Assembly: GCA_903854175.1 (NCBI GenBank)
Contig: CAINVQ010000126.1
Location: 1 to 7,996 of the forward strand
Source: an uncultured Actinomycetes bacterium
GTDB taxonomy: Bacteria; Actinomycetota; Acidimicrobiia; Acidimicrobiales; RAAP-2
Direction: 5' to 3'
DNA length: 7,996 nucleotides
Under the pieces are notes generated by a model. That model did not search any database and had not been told where the DNA came from. It saw nothing but the letters and a program-made list of their open reading frames with translations. Of this stretch, positions 1 through 6,978 are shown piece after piece (positions within the stretch are counted from its first letter, which is position 1; the number at the start of each line of letters is the position of its first letter). Made by a program: the position numbers and the translations under genes.

Positions 1-46
1 ATTAGCGCTGTGCTCATGAGATCAGAATAGTCATTAAACTAGGAGA

Positions 47-52
47 TATAAA
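47..52 (+). promoter_or_regulatory. Possible -10 box of the tRNA promoter
   Basis: TATAAA lies 14 bases before the tRNA 5' end. A start about 7 bases downstream would give a short 5' leader, as is usual for tRNA genes. No good -35 hexamer is visible 16-18 bases upstream (that position reads AGAATA), and the surrounding sequence is generally AT-rich, so chance is a real alternative. The first 66 bases of the window hold nothing else that I can identify. Confidence 0.25.
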
Positions 53-66
53 TCGAAATAAAATAG

Positions 67-139
67 GTCCTAGTAGCTCAGTGGATAGAGCAACCGCCTC
101 CTAAGCGGTAGGTCGCAGGTTCAACTCCCGCCTAGGACA
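67..139 (+). tRNA. tRNA-Arg, anticodon CCT
   Basis: A full cloverleaf can be folded by eye. The acceptor stem pairs 67-73 with 132-138 (7 perfect pairs). The D stem is 76-79/88-91. The anticodon stem is 93-97/105-109 around the loop CTCCTAA, so the anticodon is CCT at 100-102 and reads AGG (Arg). The variable loop is 5 bases (110-114). The T stem is 115-119/127-131 with loop TTCAACT, and A139 is the discriminator. CCA is not encoded; the DNA continues ACACCG. The T stem has an A117-C129 mismatch: the 5' arm GCAGG would expect CCTGC but faces CCCGC. tRNA 3' ends are common attachment sites for integrative elements, and the genes to the right are defence genes. No second copy of the tRNA 3' end was found in the window. 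Confidence 0.96.
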
Positions 140-148
140 CCGAGAAAA

Positions 149-167
149 CCATCCACATTGCGGATGG
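149..167 (+). terminator. Hairpin downstream of the tRNA, weak terminator candidate
   Basis: CCATCC (149-154) pairs perfectly with GGATGG (162-167) around a 7-base loop, starting 10 bases after the tRNA 3' end. It is followed by GGGG and then TTGTCT rather than a clean T run. It is therefore not a standard intrinsic terminator, although its position suits ending or processing the tRNA transcript. A slipped pairing of AACC (147-150) with GGTT (170-173) is also possible. Confidence 0.35.
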
Positions 168-171
168 GGGG

Positions 172-202
172 TTGTCTAGGTGAATTATTCTCAGCCTATG
201 AC
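172..202 (+). promoter_or_regulatory. Weak candidate promoter for the DUF3800 gene
   Basis: TTGTCT (172-177) matches four of six bases of a -35 box. TATGAC (197-202) matches four of six of a -10 box, with a long 19-base spacer. If real, transcription would begin near 209 and give a leader of only about 12 bases, which would fit the lack of a Shine-Dalgarno sequence before the ATG at 221. This rests on pattern matching alone and could be chance. Confidence 0.18.
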
Positions 203-220
203 TGATTTGCTTGTTCTCCC

Positions 221-862
221 ATGAAGGAAATATATGTTTTCGCGGATGAAACCGGAGACTTAGGTTATAACTTAGTTTCAGGTTCGAAATATTTCGGATT
301 TGGCACTGTAATTCTGGAGGACTCGTCTTCTTCGAGCATGTGGGAAGCATTCAAATTGAGATGTGCACTTGAGACTTCAGGAATCCCTTTAGTCCACGGA
401 TTTCACGCTCAACAAGATAAATATCAGATTCGGTCGCAAGTTTTTAATTTAATTTCGCAGAGTCAACCGGTTTTTGATTTCACTTTCTTAAATAAAGAAA
501 ATGCAATTGCTTCTGTGAAGGCTAAAGGAGATTTAGGTTTGTACAAGCTAGCGTGGTTCCTGCACTTTCAATACATTGCTAGAAGATACTTAGGTCAAAA
601 TGTTCGACTCATCGTAATAGTTGCAGATTTACATACAAAGGCTCGAAAAGCTCAAATTCGATCAGCCCTAAATGATGTAACTAATCAATTCCCGCACACC
701 AGTGCGGAACTTTTAGTTTGGGATTCAAGATCGTCATGGGGACTGCAGATGGCGGATTACGGCACTTGGTCAGCTCAGAGGGTATTACTCGGTACTAAAT
801 GTGAATTTTGGGAGCCCTATGTGAAACCGCTTACGCAAAGTTTCTACAAACCATGGAATTGA
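221..862 (+). CDS. DUF3800 family protein (RNase H-like fold)
   Basis: The 213-residue product looks like a complete DUF3800 protein. The N-terminal strand carries ADETGDLG (residues 8-15), the family's D-E-[ST]-G signature. FHA lies at 61-63. The C-terminal block WDSRSSWGLQMADY (167-180) has the acidic residues D168 and D179. These acids are placed as in RNase H-like metal-dependent nucleases, so a nuclease role is plausible, but the biochemical function of the family is largely unestablished. Proteins of this family often occur in defence islands. No Shine-Dalgarno sequence precedes the ATG. An 8-codon reading frame (198-224) overlaps it as ATGA and could couple translation. The gene is AT-rich (32% and 40% GC in two 60-base lines counted by hand), unlike hsdM and hsdR, which suggests separate acquisition. 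It is 335 bases from hsdM, so it is probably not in the same transcript. Confidence 0.85.
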   Translation: MKEIYVFADETGDLGYNLVSGSKYFGFGTVILEDSSSSSMWEAFKLRCALETSGIPLVHGFHAQQDKYQIRSQVFNLISQSQPVFDFTFLNKENAIASVKAKGDLGLYKLAWFLHFQYIARRYLGQNVRLIVIVADLHTKARKAQIRSALNDVTNQFPHTSAELLVWDSRSSWGLQMADYGTWSAQRVLLGTKCEFWEPYVKPLTQSFYKPWN

Positions 863-867
863 AAGGA

Positions 868-922
868 AAGTCCGGCTATCTCTTTCGAGAAAAGATCCCC
901 TGGATCCATTGTCGCCGGACTT
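868..922. repeat. Inverted repeat just after the DUF3800 stop codon
   Basis: AAGTCCGGC (868-876) and GCCGGACTT (914-922) are perfect 9-base inverted repeats separated by 37 bases. Two smaller stems lie inside: TCTTT/AAAGA (881-885/891-895) and GATCC/GGATC (894-898/902-906). These two overlap by two bases and so are partly exclusive. There is no T run after the outer stem, so it is not a classic intrinsic terminator. It may be a structured 3' end, a protein-binding dyad or a small structured RNA. Confidence 0.6.
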
Positions 923-959
923 ACTGGACAACCATAACACTGACTTGGCATCTCCAGAA

Positions 960-1000
960 AGTGTGATCGCTCCTCAAGCAAGGAGCAAAAAAGTGACACT
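960..1000. repeat. Interrupted inverted repeat with an A run
   Basis: The inner stem GCTCCT (969-974) pairs with AGGAGC (981-986) around a 6-base loop. The outer arms AGTGT (960-964) and ACACT (996-1000) also pair. AAAAAA (987-992) follows the inner stem on the + strand, so on the minus strand the T run comes before the hairpin, which is the wrong order for a terminator in either direction. A further ACACT copy at 937-941 can pair with the same AGTGT, giving two alternative structures. Confidence 0.45.
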
Positions 1001-1181
1001 GGTTATCAGGTCGATCAGCTGGAAAATGACCATCCCCTCCAAAGCCCCTGATTCACGCTCACTTTCCTATCCAAAGGGCCATAACCCCCCGTATTCTTGG
1101 CGCCTATAACCAGGGACAATCTGTTCTGTCAGTGCAGGCACATACCTTGGGCTGAGAAGCAGTTGAGGTCCGAGGTAAGGA

Positions 1182-1188
1182 AAAGGGG
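1182..1188 (+). promoter_or_regulatory. Ribosome-binding site of hsdM
   Basis: The purine run AAAGGGG ends 9 bases before the ATG at 1198, within a longer purine-rich stretch starting near 1177. It supports this start. The resulting N-terminus also aligns closely with the start of EcoR124I-type HsdM proteins. Confidence 0.55.
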
Positions 1189-1197
1189 TTTGCCGCA

Positions 1198-2757
1198 ATG
1201 GCTAACGTAGAAAGAGCAGAGCTACACAAGACGATCTGGAAGATCGCCAACGACCTCCGCGGAAGCGTCGACGGTTGGGACTTCAAGCAGTACGTACTCG
1301 GCACACTTTTCTATCGTTTTATCTCTGAGAATCTGACCAACTACCTCAACGAGCACCAGCAAAAAGCTGGAATCAAGAACTTTGATTACTCGAAGCTCAG
1401 CGACAAAGACGCAGAGTTCGGACGCAAAGAGACTGTTCTCGAAAAAGGATTTTTCATCCTCCCAAGTGAACTCTTCGCCAACGTTCGAGCTGATGCCAAG
1501 AACGATCCAAACCTCAACGAGACCATGTCCCGTGTTTTCCGAAACATCGAAGGTTCAGCTGTTGGATCCCCAAGTGAACTCGACATCAAGGGCCTCTTTG
1601 ATGACATGGATGTCAACAGCAACAAAATCGGTGGAACTGTCACCAAGCGAAATGAACTACTGGTAAAACTCCTCGACTCGGTCGGAGAACTTGCCCTCGG
1701 TAACTACGCAGATAACTCCATCGATGCCTTCGGTGATGCTTACGAATATCTGATGACCATGTACGCATCGACTGCAGGTAAATCAGGCGGAGAGTTCTTT
1801 ACTCCCCAGGAAGTATCAGAGCTCTTGGCAAAAATCACAGTCGTTGGAAAGAAAAAAGTAAATAAGGTCTATGACCCAGCATGCGGTTCTGGATCCCTGC
1901 TTCTTCAATTTGCAAAAGTTCTTGGTAAGGAAAATGTAACCGATGGTTTCTATGGGCAAGAAATCAATATCACCACCTACAACCTCTGCCGAATCAACAT
2001 GTTTCTCCATGACATTAACTACGAGAAGTTTGATATCGCCCATGGCGACACACTCACCGAGCCAACGCATTGGGACGATCAGCCGTTCGAAGCCATCGTT
2101 TCCAATCCGCCTTACTCAATCAAATGGGATGGCGATGACAACCCGTTGATGATTAATGACCCACGCTACTCACCAGCTGGAGTTTTAGCGCCAAAAGGCA
2201 AAGCAGACCTTGCCTTTACGATGCACATTCTAAACTGGCTCTCTACAAATGGAACAGCTGCAATCGTCGAATTTCCAGGTGTGATGTATCGCGGAGGTGC
2301 TGAGCAAAAGATTCGTAAGTACTTAGTTGATAACAATTTTGTAGATACAGTAATTCAACTACCACCAGATCTATTCTTTGGAACAACCATCCAGACATGT
2401 ATTTTAGTTCTGAAAAAATCTAAAAGAAACAACAAGGTTTTATTCATTAATGCCGAGCGGGAGTTCGTAAGAGCAAATACAAAAAATAGACTACGTTCTG
2501 AAAATATCTCCAAAATTCTTAGTCACTACACCGATCGCGAGGAGGAATTAGGGTTCAGTCGCGAAGTCGAACATAGCGAAATCGCTAACAACGACTATTC
2601 ATTATCTGTCACGTCTTACGTCCTTGGGGAAGAAAAGAAAGTGTTTGTGGACATTCAGAAGCTGAATGAGGAAATTGATGAAATCGTATCCAAGCAGACT
2701 GCATTACGTAATCAAGTGGATACCATCGTTCGTGAGCTCGAAGCAAACCTGCCATGA
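1198..2757 (+). CDS. hsdM: Type I restriction-modification DNA methyltransferase subunit HsdM
   Basis: The 519-residue N6-adenine methyltransferase subunit is essentially the length of EcoR124I HsdM (about 520). With HsdS it forms the modification enzyme, which transfers methyl groups from S-adenosylmethionine to adenines in the host's recognition sites. The N-terminal helical domain begins with AELHKTIWKIANDLRGSVDG (residues 7-26), typical of Type IC HsdM. The AdoMet-binding motif DPACGSGS is at 226-233 and the catalytic motif NPPY at 303-306. The C-terminal tail (about 484-517) is predicted helical and would contact HsdS. The reading frame is intact. Its TGA overlaps the hsdS ATG as ATGA (2754-2757), implying coupled translation. 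Composition falls from about 53% GC at the 5' end to about 30% near 2401-2460, so the last third may have been exchanged along with the start of hsdS. Confidence 0.97.
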   Translation: MANVERAELHKTIWKIANDLRGSVDGWDFKQYVLGTLFYRFISENLTNYLNEHQQKAGIKNFDYSKLSDKDAEFGRKETVLEKGFFILPSELFANVRADAKNDPNLNETMSRVFRNIEGSAVGSPSELDIKGLFDDMDVNSNKIGGTVTKRNELLVKLLDSVGELALGNYADNSIDAFGDAYEYLMTMYASTAGKSGGEFFTPQEVSELLAKITVVGKKKVNKVYDPACGSGSLLLQFAKVLGKENVTDGFYGQEINITTYNLCRINMFLHDINYEKFDIAHGDTLTEPTHWDDQPFEAIVSNPPYSIKWDGDDNPLMINDPRYSPAGVLAPKGKADLAFTMHILNWLSTNGTAAIVEFPGVMYRGGAEQKIRKYLVDNNFVDTVIQLPPDLFFGTTIQTCILVLKKSKRNNKVLFINAEREFVRANTKNRLRSENISKILSHYTDREEELGFSREVEHSEIANNDYSLSVTSYVLGEEKKVFVDIQKLNEEIDEIVSKQTALRNQVDTIVRELEANLP

Positions 2758-3350
2758 ACCAGTCCCTAGAACACTTCCCCAAGCTTTCACTGGCAACTTC
2801 TGAAAGAGTGTCTCTTGCGGAAATTTGCTCTGAAAACAATTCAAGAAATAAAGCAGGTTTGGCGACTGAAATTCGGAGCGTTACCAATAATCGAGGGTTG
2901 GTCGTCACTTCAGAATATTTTGAAAATTCGCGTACGAGTGCTGATACGACCAATTATAAAGTAGTGAAAAAAAACATGTTTGCATACAATCCATCAAGAA
3001 TCAATATCGGATCAATTGCATGGCATCAAGAAGATCATGACGTTGCAGTGAGTCCGATGTATGTAGTTTTTGAAATTAACAGCACGAGAGTAATGCCTGA
3101 GTATTTAATGCATTTCTTGGAATCACCAGTGGGAAAACAGCAAATCATGGATAAATGTGAGGTTGGAGCAAGGTTTCGACTTCCATTTAATTCGCTCTCC
3201 AAAATTTCAATGAATCTACCTTCGCTTGAAGTACAAGCAGAAATTGTTCAAATACTTGACCAATTCACTCAGCTGGAAGTCGGTCTCGAATCAGAGTTAG
3301 TAGCAAGAAAGACTCAGTATGCGTTCTTTAGAAAAAGTCTTCTTGAGTGT
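2290..3350. other. AT-rich patch across the hsdM-hsdS junction
   Basis: Hand counts of 60-base lines give 18/60 GC at 2401-2460 and 18/60 at 2941-3000. They give 32/60 at 1201-1260, 23/60 at 3301-3360, 28/60 at 3361-3420 and 32/60 at 3541-3600. The patch covers the hsdM 3' third and the first recognition domain of hsdS, and ends near the central conserved region. Replacement of the specificity segment by recombination is the natural reading. The edges are approximate. Confidence 0.5.
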
Positions 3351-3956
3351 GATCCGCAAACGTCTAAGACTTACAAACTCGAAGATGTCTGTGCCAGGAT
3401 TTCTTCAGGCGGAACACCTTCACGATCACGAGCTGATTTTTTCGGAGGCACTATCCCTTGGGTCCGCACTCAAGAGGTGGACTTCAAGGAAATATGGAGT
3501 ACCGAACTAAATATCACCGATCTAGCCTTGAAGAACTCCTCGGCTAACTGGGTTCCAGCGAACACAGTAATTCTTGCCATGTATGGTGCTACGGCTGGCA
3601 AGTCTGCGATTACCAGAATTCCTGTCACGACAAATCAAGCTTGTTGTAACTTAGAAGTCGATTCCAAACTTTGCTTACCTGAGTACCTTTTTCACTGGCT
3701 GATGGCCAACTACCAAGAGATCAAGTCATTGGGTCAGGGCACTCAATTCAACCTTAATGCCGGAATGGTTCGTAATCTTGAGATCCGACTTCCAGATTTG
3801 GAAGAGCAGTCGAAGGTCGTATCCGCGTTGAATAAGTTCGATGCACTTACGAAGGACATGCTGGTCGGCATACCCGCCGAGATTCAGGCAAGACGCCATC
3901 AATACGAGTACTACCGAAGCAAACTTCTGACTTTTGGAGAGCTGGAAACCATATGA
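2754..3956 (+). CDS. hsdS: Type I restriction-modification specificity subunit HsdS
   Basis: The 400-residue DNA-recognition subunit has the normal two-part form. Target recognition domain 1 spans about residues 1-154 and the central conserved region about 155-198 (starting LPSLEVQAEIVQILDQF). Domain 2 spans about 205-345 and contains SSGGTPSRSRADFFGG (217-232) and YGATAGKS (277-284). The C-terminal conserved region is about 346-393 (LPDLEEQSKVVSALNKFDAL, then AEIQARRHQYEYYRSKLL). The two conserved regions resemble each other and would form the paired helices that space the domains. Each domain reads one half of a bipartite site; the site cannot be deduced here. The short central repeat that sets spacer length in EcoR124I/R124II (TAEL units) is not visible as a tandem array. 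The first domain is much more AT-rich than the second. The start overlaps the hsdM stop and the stop overlaps the hsdR start. Confidence 0.96.
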   Translation: MNQSLEHFPKLSLATSERVSLAEICSENNSRNKAGLATEIRSVTNNRGLVVTSEYFENSRTSADTTNYKVVKKNMFAYNPSRINIGSIAWHQEDHDVAVSPMYVVFEINSTRVMPEYLMHFLESPVGKQQIMDKCEVGARFRLPFNSLSKISMNLPSLEVQAEIVQILDQFTQLEVGLESELVARKTQYAFFRKSLLECDPQTSKTYKLEDVCARISSGGTPSRSRADFFGGTIPWVRTQEVDFKEIWSTELNITDLALKNSSANWVPANTVILAMYGATAGKSAITRIPVTTNQACCNLEVDSKLCLPEYLFHWLMANYQEIKSLGQGTQFNLNAGMVRNLEIRLPDLEEQSKVVSALNKFDALTKDMLVGIPAEIQARRHQYEYYRSKLLTFGELETI

Positions 3957-6952
3957 GTTTTCAGTTCATTGAACCAATTGCGATCACATCAGAGAACACC
4001 GTTGTTGCTGAGCTTGACCCAAAGGCGACCAAGGCCAAGGCGTATGAGAGCGAATCGTCCCTAGAGGCAGCTTTCATTGAACTATTGAAAGACCAAGCAT
4101 ACGAATACTTGCCAATCACAGATGAGGCCGCACTCATATCAAACCTCAAGGCGCAGATTGAGAAGCTCAATAAAGTTGAGTTCAGTGATACAGAGTGGGA
4201 GCGATTCTTCACTGAGAGCATCTCGAGTGAGAAGGACGGAATCATCGAGAAAACCCGCCGTTTCCAAGAGGATCACATCCGCGTTCTCAAGCGAGATAAC
4301 GGTGAAAGTAAGAACATCTATCTCATCGATAAACGGTACATTCATAACAATACTGTTCAAGTCCTCAACCAGTATGAAGTTTTAGGCGCGCGCAAAAATC
4401 GGTATGATGTCACAGTTCTTGTAAATGGGTTGCCACTCGTTCATATCGAGCTAAAACGCCGCGGAGTTGATATTCGTGAGGCATTCAATCAAATCAACCG
4501 TTACCAGCAAGATAGCTTCTGGGCCGGATGCGGTCTCTTTCAGTATGTACAGATTTTCATAATCAGTAACGGCACCTACACCAAGTACTACAGCAACACA
4601 GTCCGCGATCAGCACATCAAGGAAGCAAGCGGTAATACGCGTATCAAGAAGACTTCAAACAGCTATGAGTTCACCAGCTGGTGGGCAGATGCGAACAACA
4701 AGCCAATCTACGACTTGATGTCATTCGGAAAAACATTCTTTGCTAAGCACAGCCTCCTCAATATCCTGACGAAGTACTGCGTATTTACCTCAGACCAGAT
4801 GCTGCTCACGATGCGCCCTTATCAAATCGTTGCCACCGAACGTGTGCTTCAGAAGATTGTGATGAGCGAGAATCAAAAAACTCTCGGCACAATCGATGCC
4901 GGCGGTTATGTGTGGCACACCACCGGTTCTGGAAAGACACTCACGAGCTTCAAGACTGCGCAGATTGCCTCCAAGATGCCGTCTGTCGACAAGGTGCTCT
5001 TCGTTGTTGATCGTAAGGACCTCGATTACCAGACGATGCGCGAGTACAACCGCTTCCAAGAGGGCGCTGCTAACGCGAGCAACTCGACTAAGCAGCTTCA
5101 GGAGCGCCTAGAAGACCCAAGTGCGAAGATCATCATCACAACGATTCAGAAGCTCTCGAAGTTCATTTCGCAGAATAAGAATCACGCTATTCAGACGAAG
5201 CGAGTTGTCCTGATTTTTGATGAGTGTCATCGTTCGCAGTTCGGTGACATGCACGTCTCAATCAAGAAAGCGTTCTCCAACCACAACCTGTTTGGCTTCA
5301 CTGGAACACCGATTTTTGCTGCCAACTCATCGAGCGGAAACAACCCAAGTCTGCGTACTACAGAGCAGGCATTCGGAGTAAAGCTCCACACCTACACAAT
5401 CGTGGATGCCATTACAGACAAGAATGTCTTGCCCTTCCGCGTTGATTATGTGAACACAATCAAGATGCCCGAGCTGCTTGTTGATCGCGAAGTCAGTGCG
5501 ATTGATACCGAGAAGGCACTTCTGGCCCCAGAACGCATCACCAAGATTGCTCAGTACATCCTTGAGCACTTCGATCAAAAGACTCGACGTAATGACACCT
5601 ATACACTCAAGAACAAGCGAGTCTCCGGCTTCAACTCACTGATGGCAACGGCCTCCATCGAAGCCGCGAAGCGCTATTACGCCACATTCAAGGAGCTCCA
5701 AAAAGATAAGCCAGAAGAAGCGCGCTTGAAGATTGGCATCATCTACAGCTATGCGCCTAACGAAGATGAAGTTGAAGGCCTATTGCCTGACGAAGAGTTC
5801 GAGGCAAGCAACCTAGACGCTTCCTCTCGAGATTTCTTGGAAGTCGCAATCAAGGATTACAACGCGATCTACTCGACCAACTTCGATACCTCTTCTGAGG
5901 GCTTCTCCGGCTATTACGCTAACCTGTCCGAAAAGTTGAAGAAGCGCGAAATCGACCTTGTCATTGTTGTGAACATGTTTCTGACAGGCTTCGACTCGAC
6001 AACACTCAACACACTTTGGGTTGATAAGAACCTCCGCCTTCACGGACTTCTTCAGGCCTACTCACGCACTAACCGAATCCTGAACTCAGTAAAGACCTAC
6101 GGAAACATCGTCTGTTTCCGTGATCTCGAGCAGGCAACCAACGACTCCATCTCGCTCTTTGGTAACAAGGATGCGGGCGGTATTGTCATTCTGAAGCCGT
6201 TCCGTGAGTACTACGACGAGTATTCAGCACTGGTTTCAGAACTCACGACGAAGTTCAATCCTGGCGAGCTTCCAGCGTCAGAGACTGAACAACGCGACTT
6301 CATCAACCTGTACAACAAGATTCTCCGACTACAGAACATCCTCAAGTCGTTTGATGACTTCAAGGGCAACGAACTTCTTCCTGAACGCACTTTCCAGGAT
6401 TACCAGAGCACCTATCTTGAGATTTACCAAGGGCTGAAGAAAGTTGAAGACGCCGACAAAGAGTCGATTGTCGAGGACCTGGTCTTCGAGATTGAGCTCG
6501 TGAAGCAAGTGGAAATCAACGTCGACTTCATTCTGATCTTGATCCGAGGGCTCCAGGGAGCGTCCGCCAGCGAGAACAAAGAAATCAAGGCGAGAATCAG
6601 CAAAACCGTGCTCTCGAGCTACTCACTTCGTAGCAAAAAAGACCTCATCGAGAAGTTCGTGGATTCCATCAATAACGACTCGGATGTCGAAGGCGATTGG
6701 CGCAAGTTCATTGCTGAACAGAAGAAGGTGGAGCTGGATGAGATCATCAAGGAAGAGAATCTCAATGCCAAGGCCACCGAAGAGTTCATTAACAAGGCGT
6801 TTGCTGATGGGGAACTGAAAACAGCTGGAACCGCCGTAATCAAGCTACTCCCACCGAAGAACATGTTTAGCCCAGGCTTCGAGCATGCTCTCCAAAAGGC
6901 GTTCGTAATCGACAAGTTGAAGTCGTTCTTCGAACGCTTCTCGAATCTCTAG
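3953..6952 (+). CDS. hsdR: Type I restriction endonuclease subunit HsdR
   Basis: The 999-residue motor and nuclease subunit is slightly shorter than EcoR124I HsdR (about 1038). It binds the HsdM-HsdS core, pumps unmodified DNA using ATP and cuts far from the recognition site. The N-terminal PD-(D/E)XK nuclease site is D152 with E166-x-K168 (in HIELKRR), nearly the same positions as in EcoR124I. Superfamily 2 helicase motifs follow in order. RPYQ is at 288-291, Walker A TTGSGKT at 323-329 and the DEAD-like box DECH at 423-426. FTGTP is at 449-453, FNSLMATASI at 560-569, VNMFLTGFDS at 673-682 and QAYSRTNR at 701-708. A helical C-terminal region (about 750-999) probably docks on HsdM. All catalytic residues are present and the frame is intact, so the enzyme should be active. 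The ATG overlaps the hsdS TGA (3953-3956). No clear terminator follows. Confidence 0.97.
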   Translation: MSFQFIEPIAITSENTVVAELDPKATKAKAYESESSLEAAFIELLKDQAYEYLPITDEAALISNLKAQIEKLNKVEFSDTEWERFFTESISSEKDGIIEKTRRFQEDHIRVLKRDNGESKNIYLIDKRYIHNNTVQVLNQYEVLGARKNRYDVTVLVNGLPLVHIELKRRGVDIREAFNQINRYQQDSFWAGCGLFQYVQIFIISNGTYTKYYSNTVRDQHIKEASGNTRIKKTSNSYEFTSWWADANNKPIYDLMSFGKTFFAKHSLLNILTKYCVFTSDQMLLTMRPYQIVATERVLQKIVMSENQKTLGTIDAGGYVWHTTGSGKTLTSFKTAQIASKMPSVDKVLFVVDRKDLDYQTMREYNRFQEGAANASNSTKQLQERLEDPSAKIIITTIQKLSKFISQNKNHAIQTKRVVLIFDECHRSQFGDMHVSIKKAFSNHNLFGFTGTPIFAANSSSGNNPSLRTTEQAFGVKLHTYTIVDAITDKNVLPFRVDYVNTIKMPELLVDREVSAIDTEKALLAPERITKIAQYILEHFDQKTRRNDTYTLKNKRVSGFNSLMATASIEAAKRYYATFKELQKDKPEEARLKIGIIYSYAPNEDEVEGLLPDEEFEASNLDASSRDFLEVAIKDYNAIYSTNFDTSSEGFSGYYANLSEKLKKREIDLVIVVNMFLTGFDSTTLNTLWVDKNLRLHGLLQAYSRTNRILNSVKTYGNIVCFRDLEQATNDSISLFGNKDAGGIVILKPFREYYDEYSALVSELTTKFNPGELPASETEQRDFINLYNKILRLQNILKSFDDFKGNELLPERTFQDYQSTYLEIYQGLKKVEDADKESIVEDLVFEIELVKQVEINVDFILILIRGLQGASASENKEIKARISKTVLSSYSLRSKKDLIEKFVDSINNDSDVEGDWRKFIAEQKKVELDEIIKEENLNAKATEEFINKAFADGELKTAGTAVIKLLPPKNMFSPGFEHALQKAFVIDKLKSFFERFSNL

Positions 6953-6978
6953 TTCCCATCGCAGAAAGAAGAAAAGTC

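Larger units (their letters stand above)
863..1197. other. Intergenic region before hsdM, no convincing gene
   Basis: These 335 bases separate the DUF3800 gene from hsdM. They hold two inverted repeats (868-922 and 960-1000, listed separately) and presumably the promoter of the restriction-modification operon. The best -10-like strings are TATAAC (1105-1110) and GACAAT (1115-1120). Neither has a good -35 at normal spacing, so I do not call a promoter. A 66-codon frame from a TTG at 909 has no ribosome-binding site and no recognisable motif. The region could hold a small RNA or operator, or be a remnant of an insertion junction; the sequence does not decide. Confidence 0.5.

Noticed and set aside
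909..1109. A 66-codon + strand frame from TTG in the gap before hsdM
   Set aside because: No ribosome-binding site, a rare start codon, no recognisable motif, and it overlaps the inverted repeats. A frame of this length is expected by chance.
1097..1125. hsdM promoter built from TTGGCG plus a downstream -10
   Set aside because: At 17-base spacing the -10 reads TCTGTT, a poor match. The better boxes TATAAC and GACAAT are too close to the -35.
1104..1304. Minus-strand 66-codon frame across the hsdM start
   Set aside because: It overlaps the 5' end of hsdM and its translation shows no domain. Best explained as a shadow.
2609..2953. Minus-strand 114-codon frame across the hsdM-hsdS junction
   Set aside because: It lies opposite two intact, well-supported coding regions and has no recognisable protein features.
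2754..3956. Phase-variable or invertible hsdS arrangement
   Set aside because: Only one hsdS is present, with no second partial copy, no recombinase gene and no inverted repeats flanking the recognition domains in this window.
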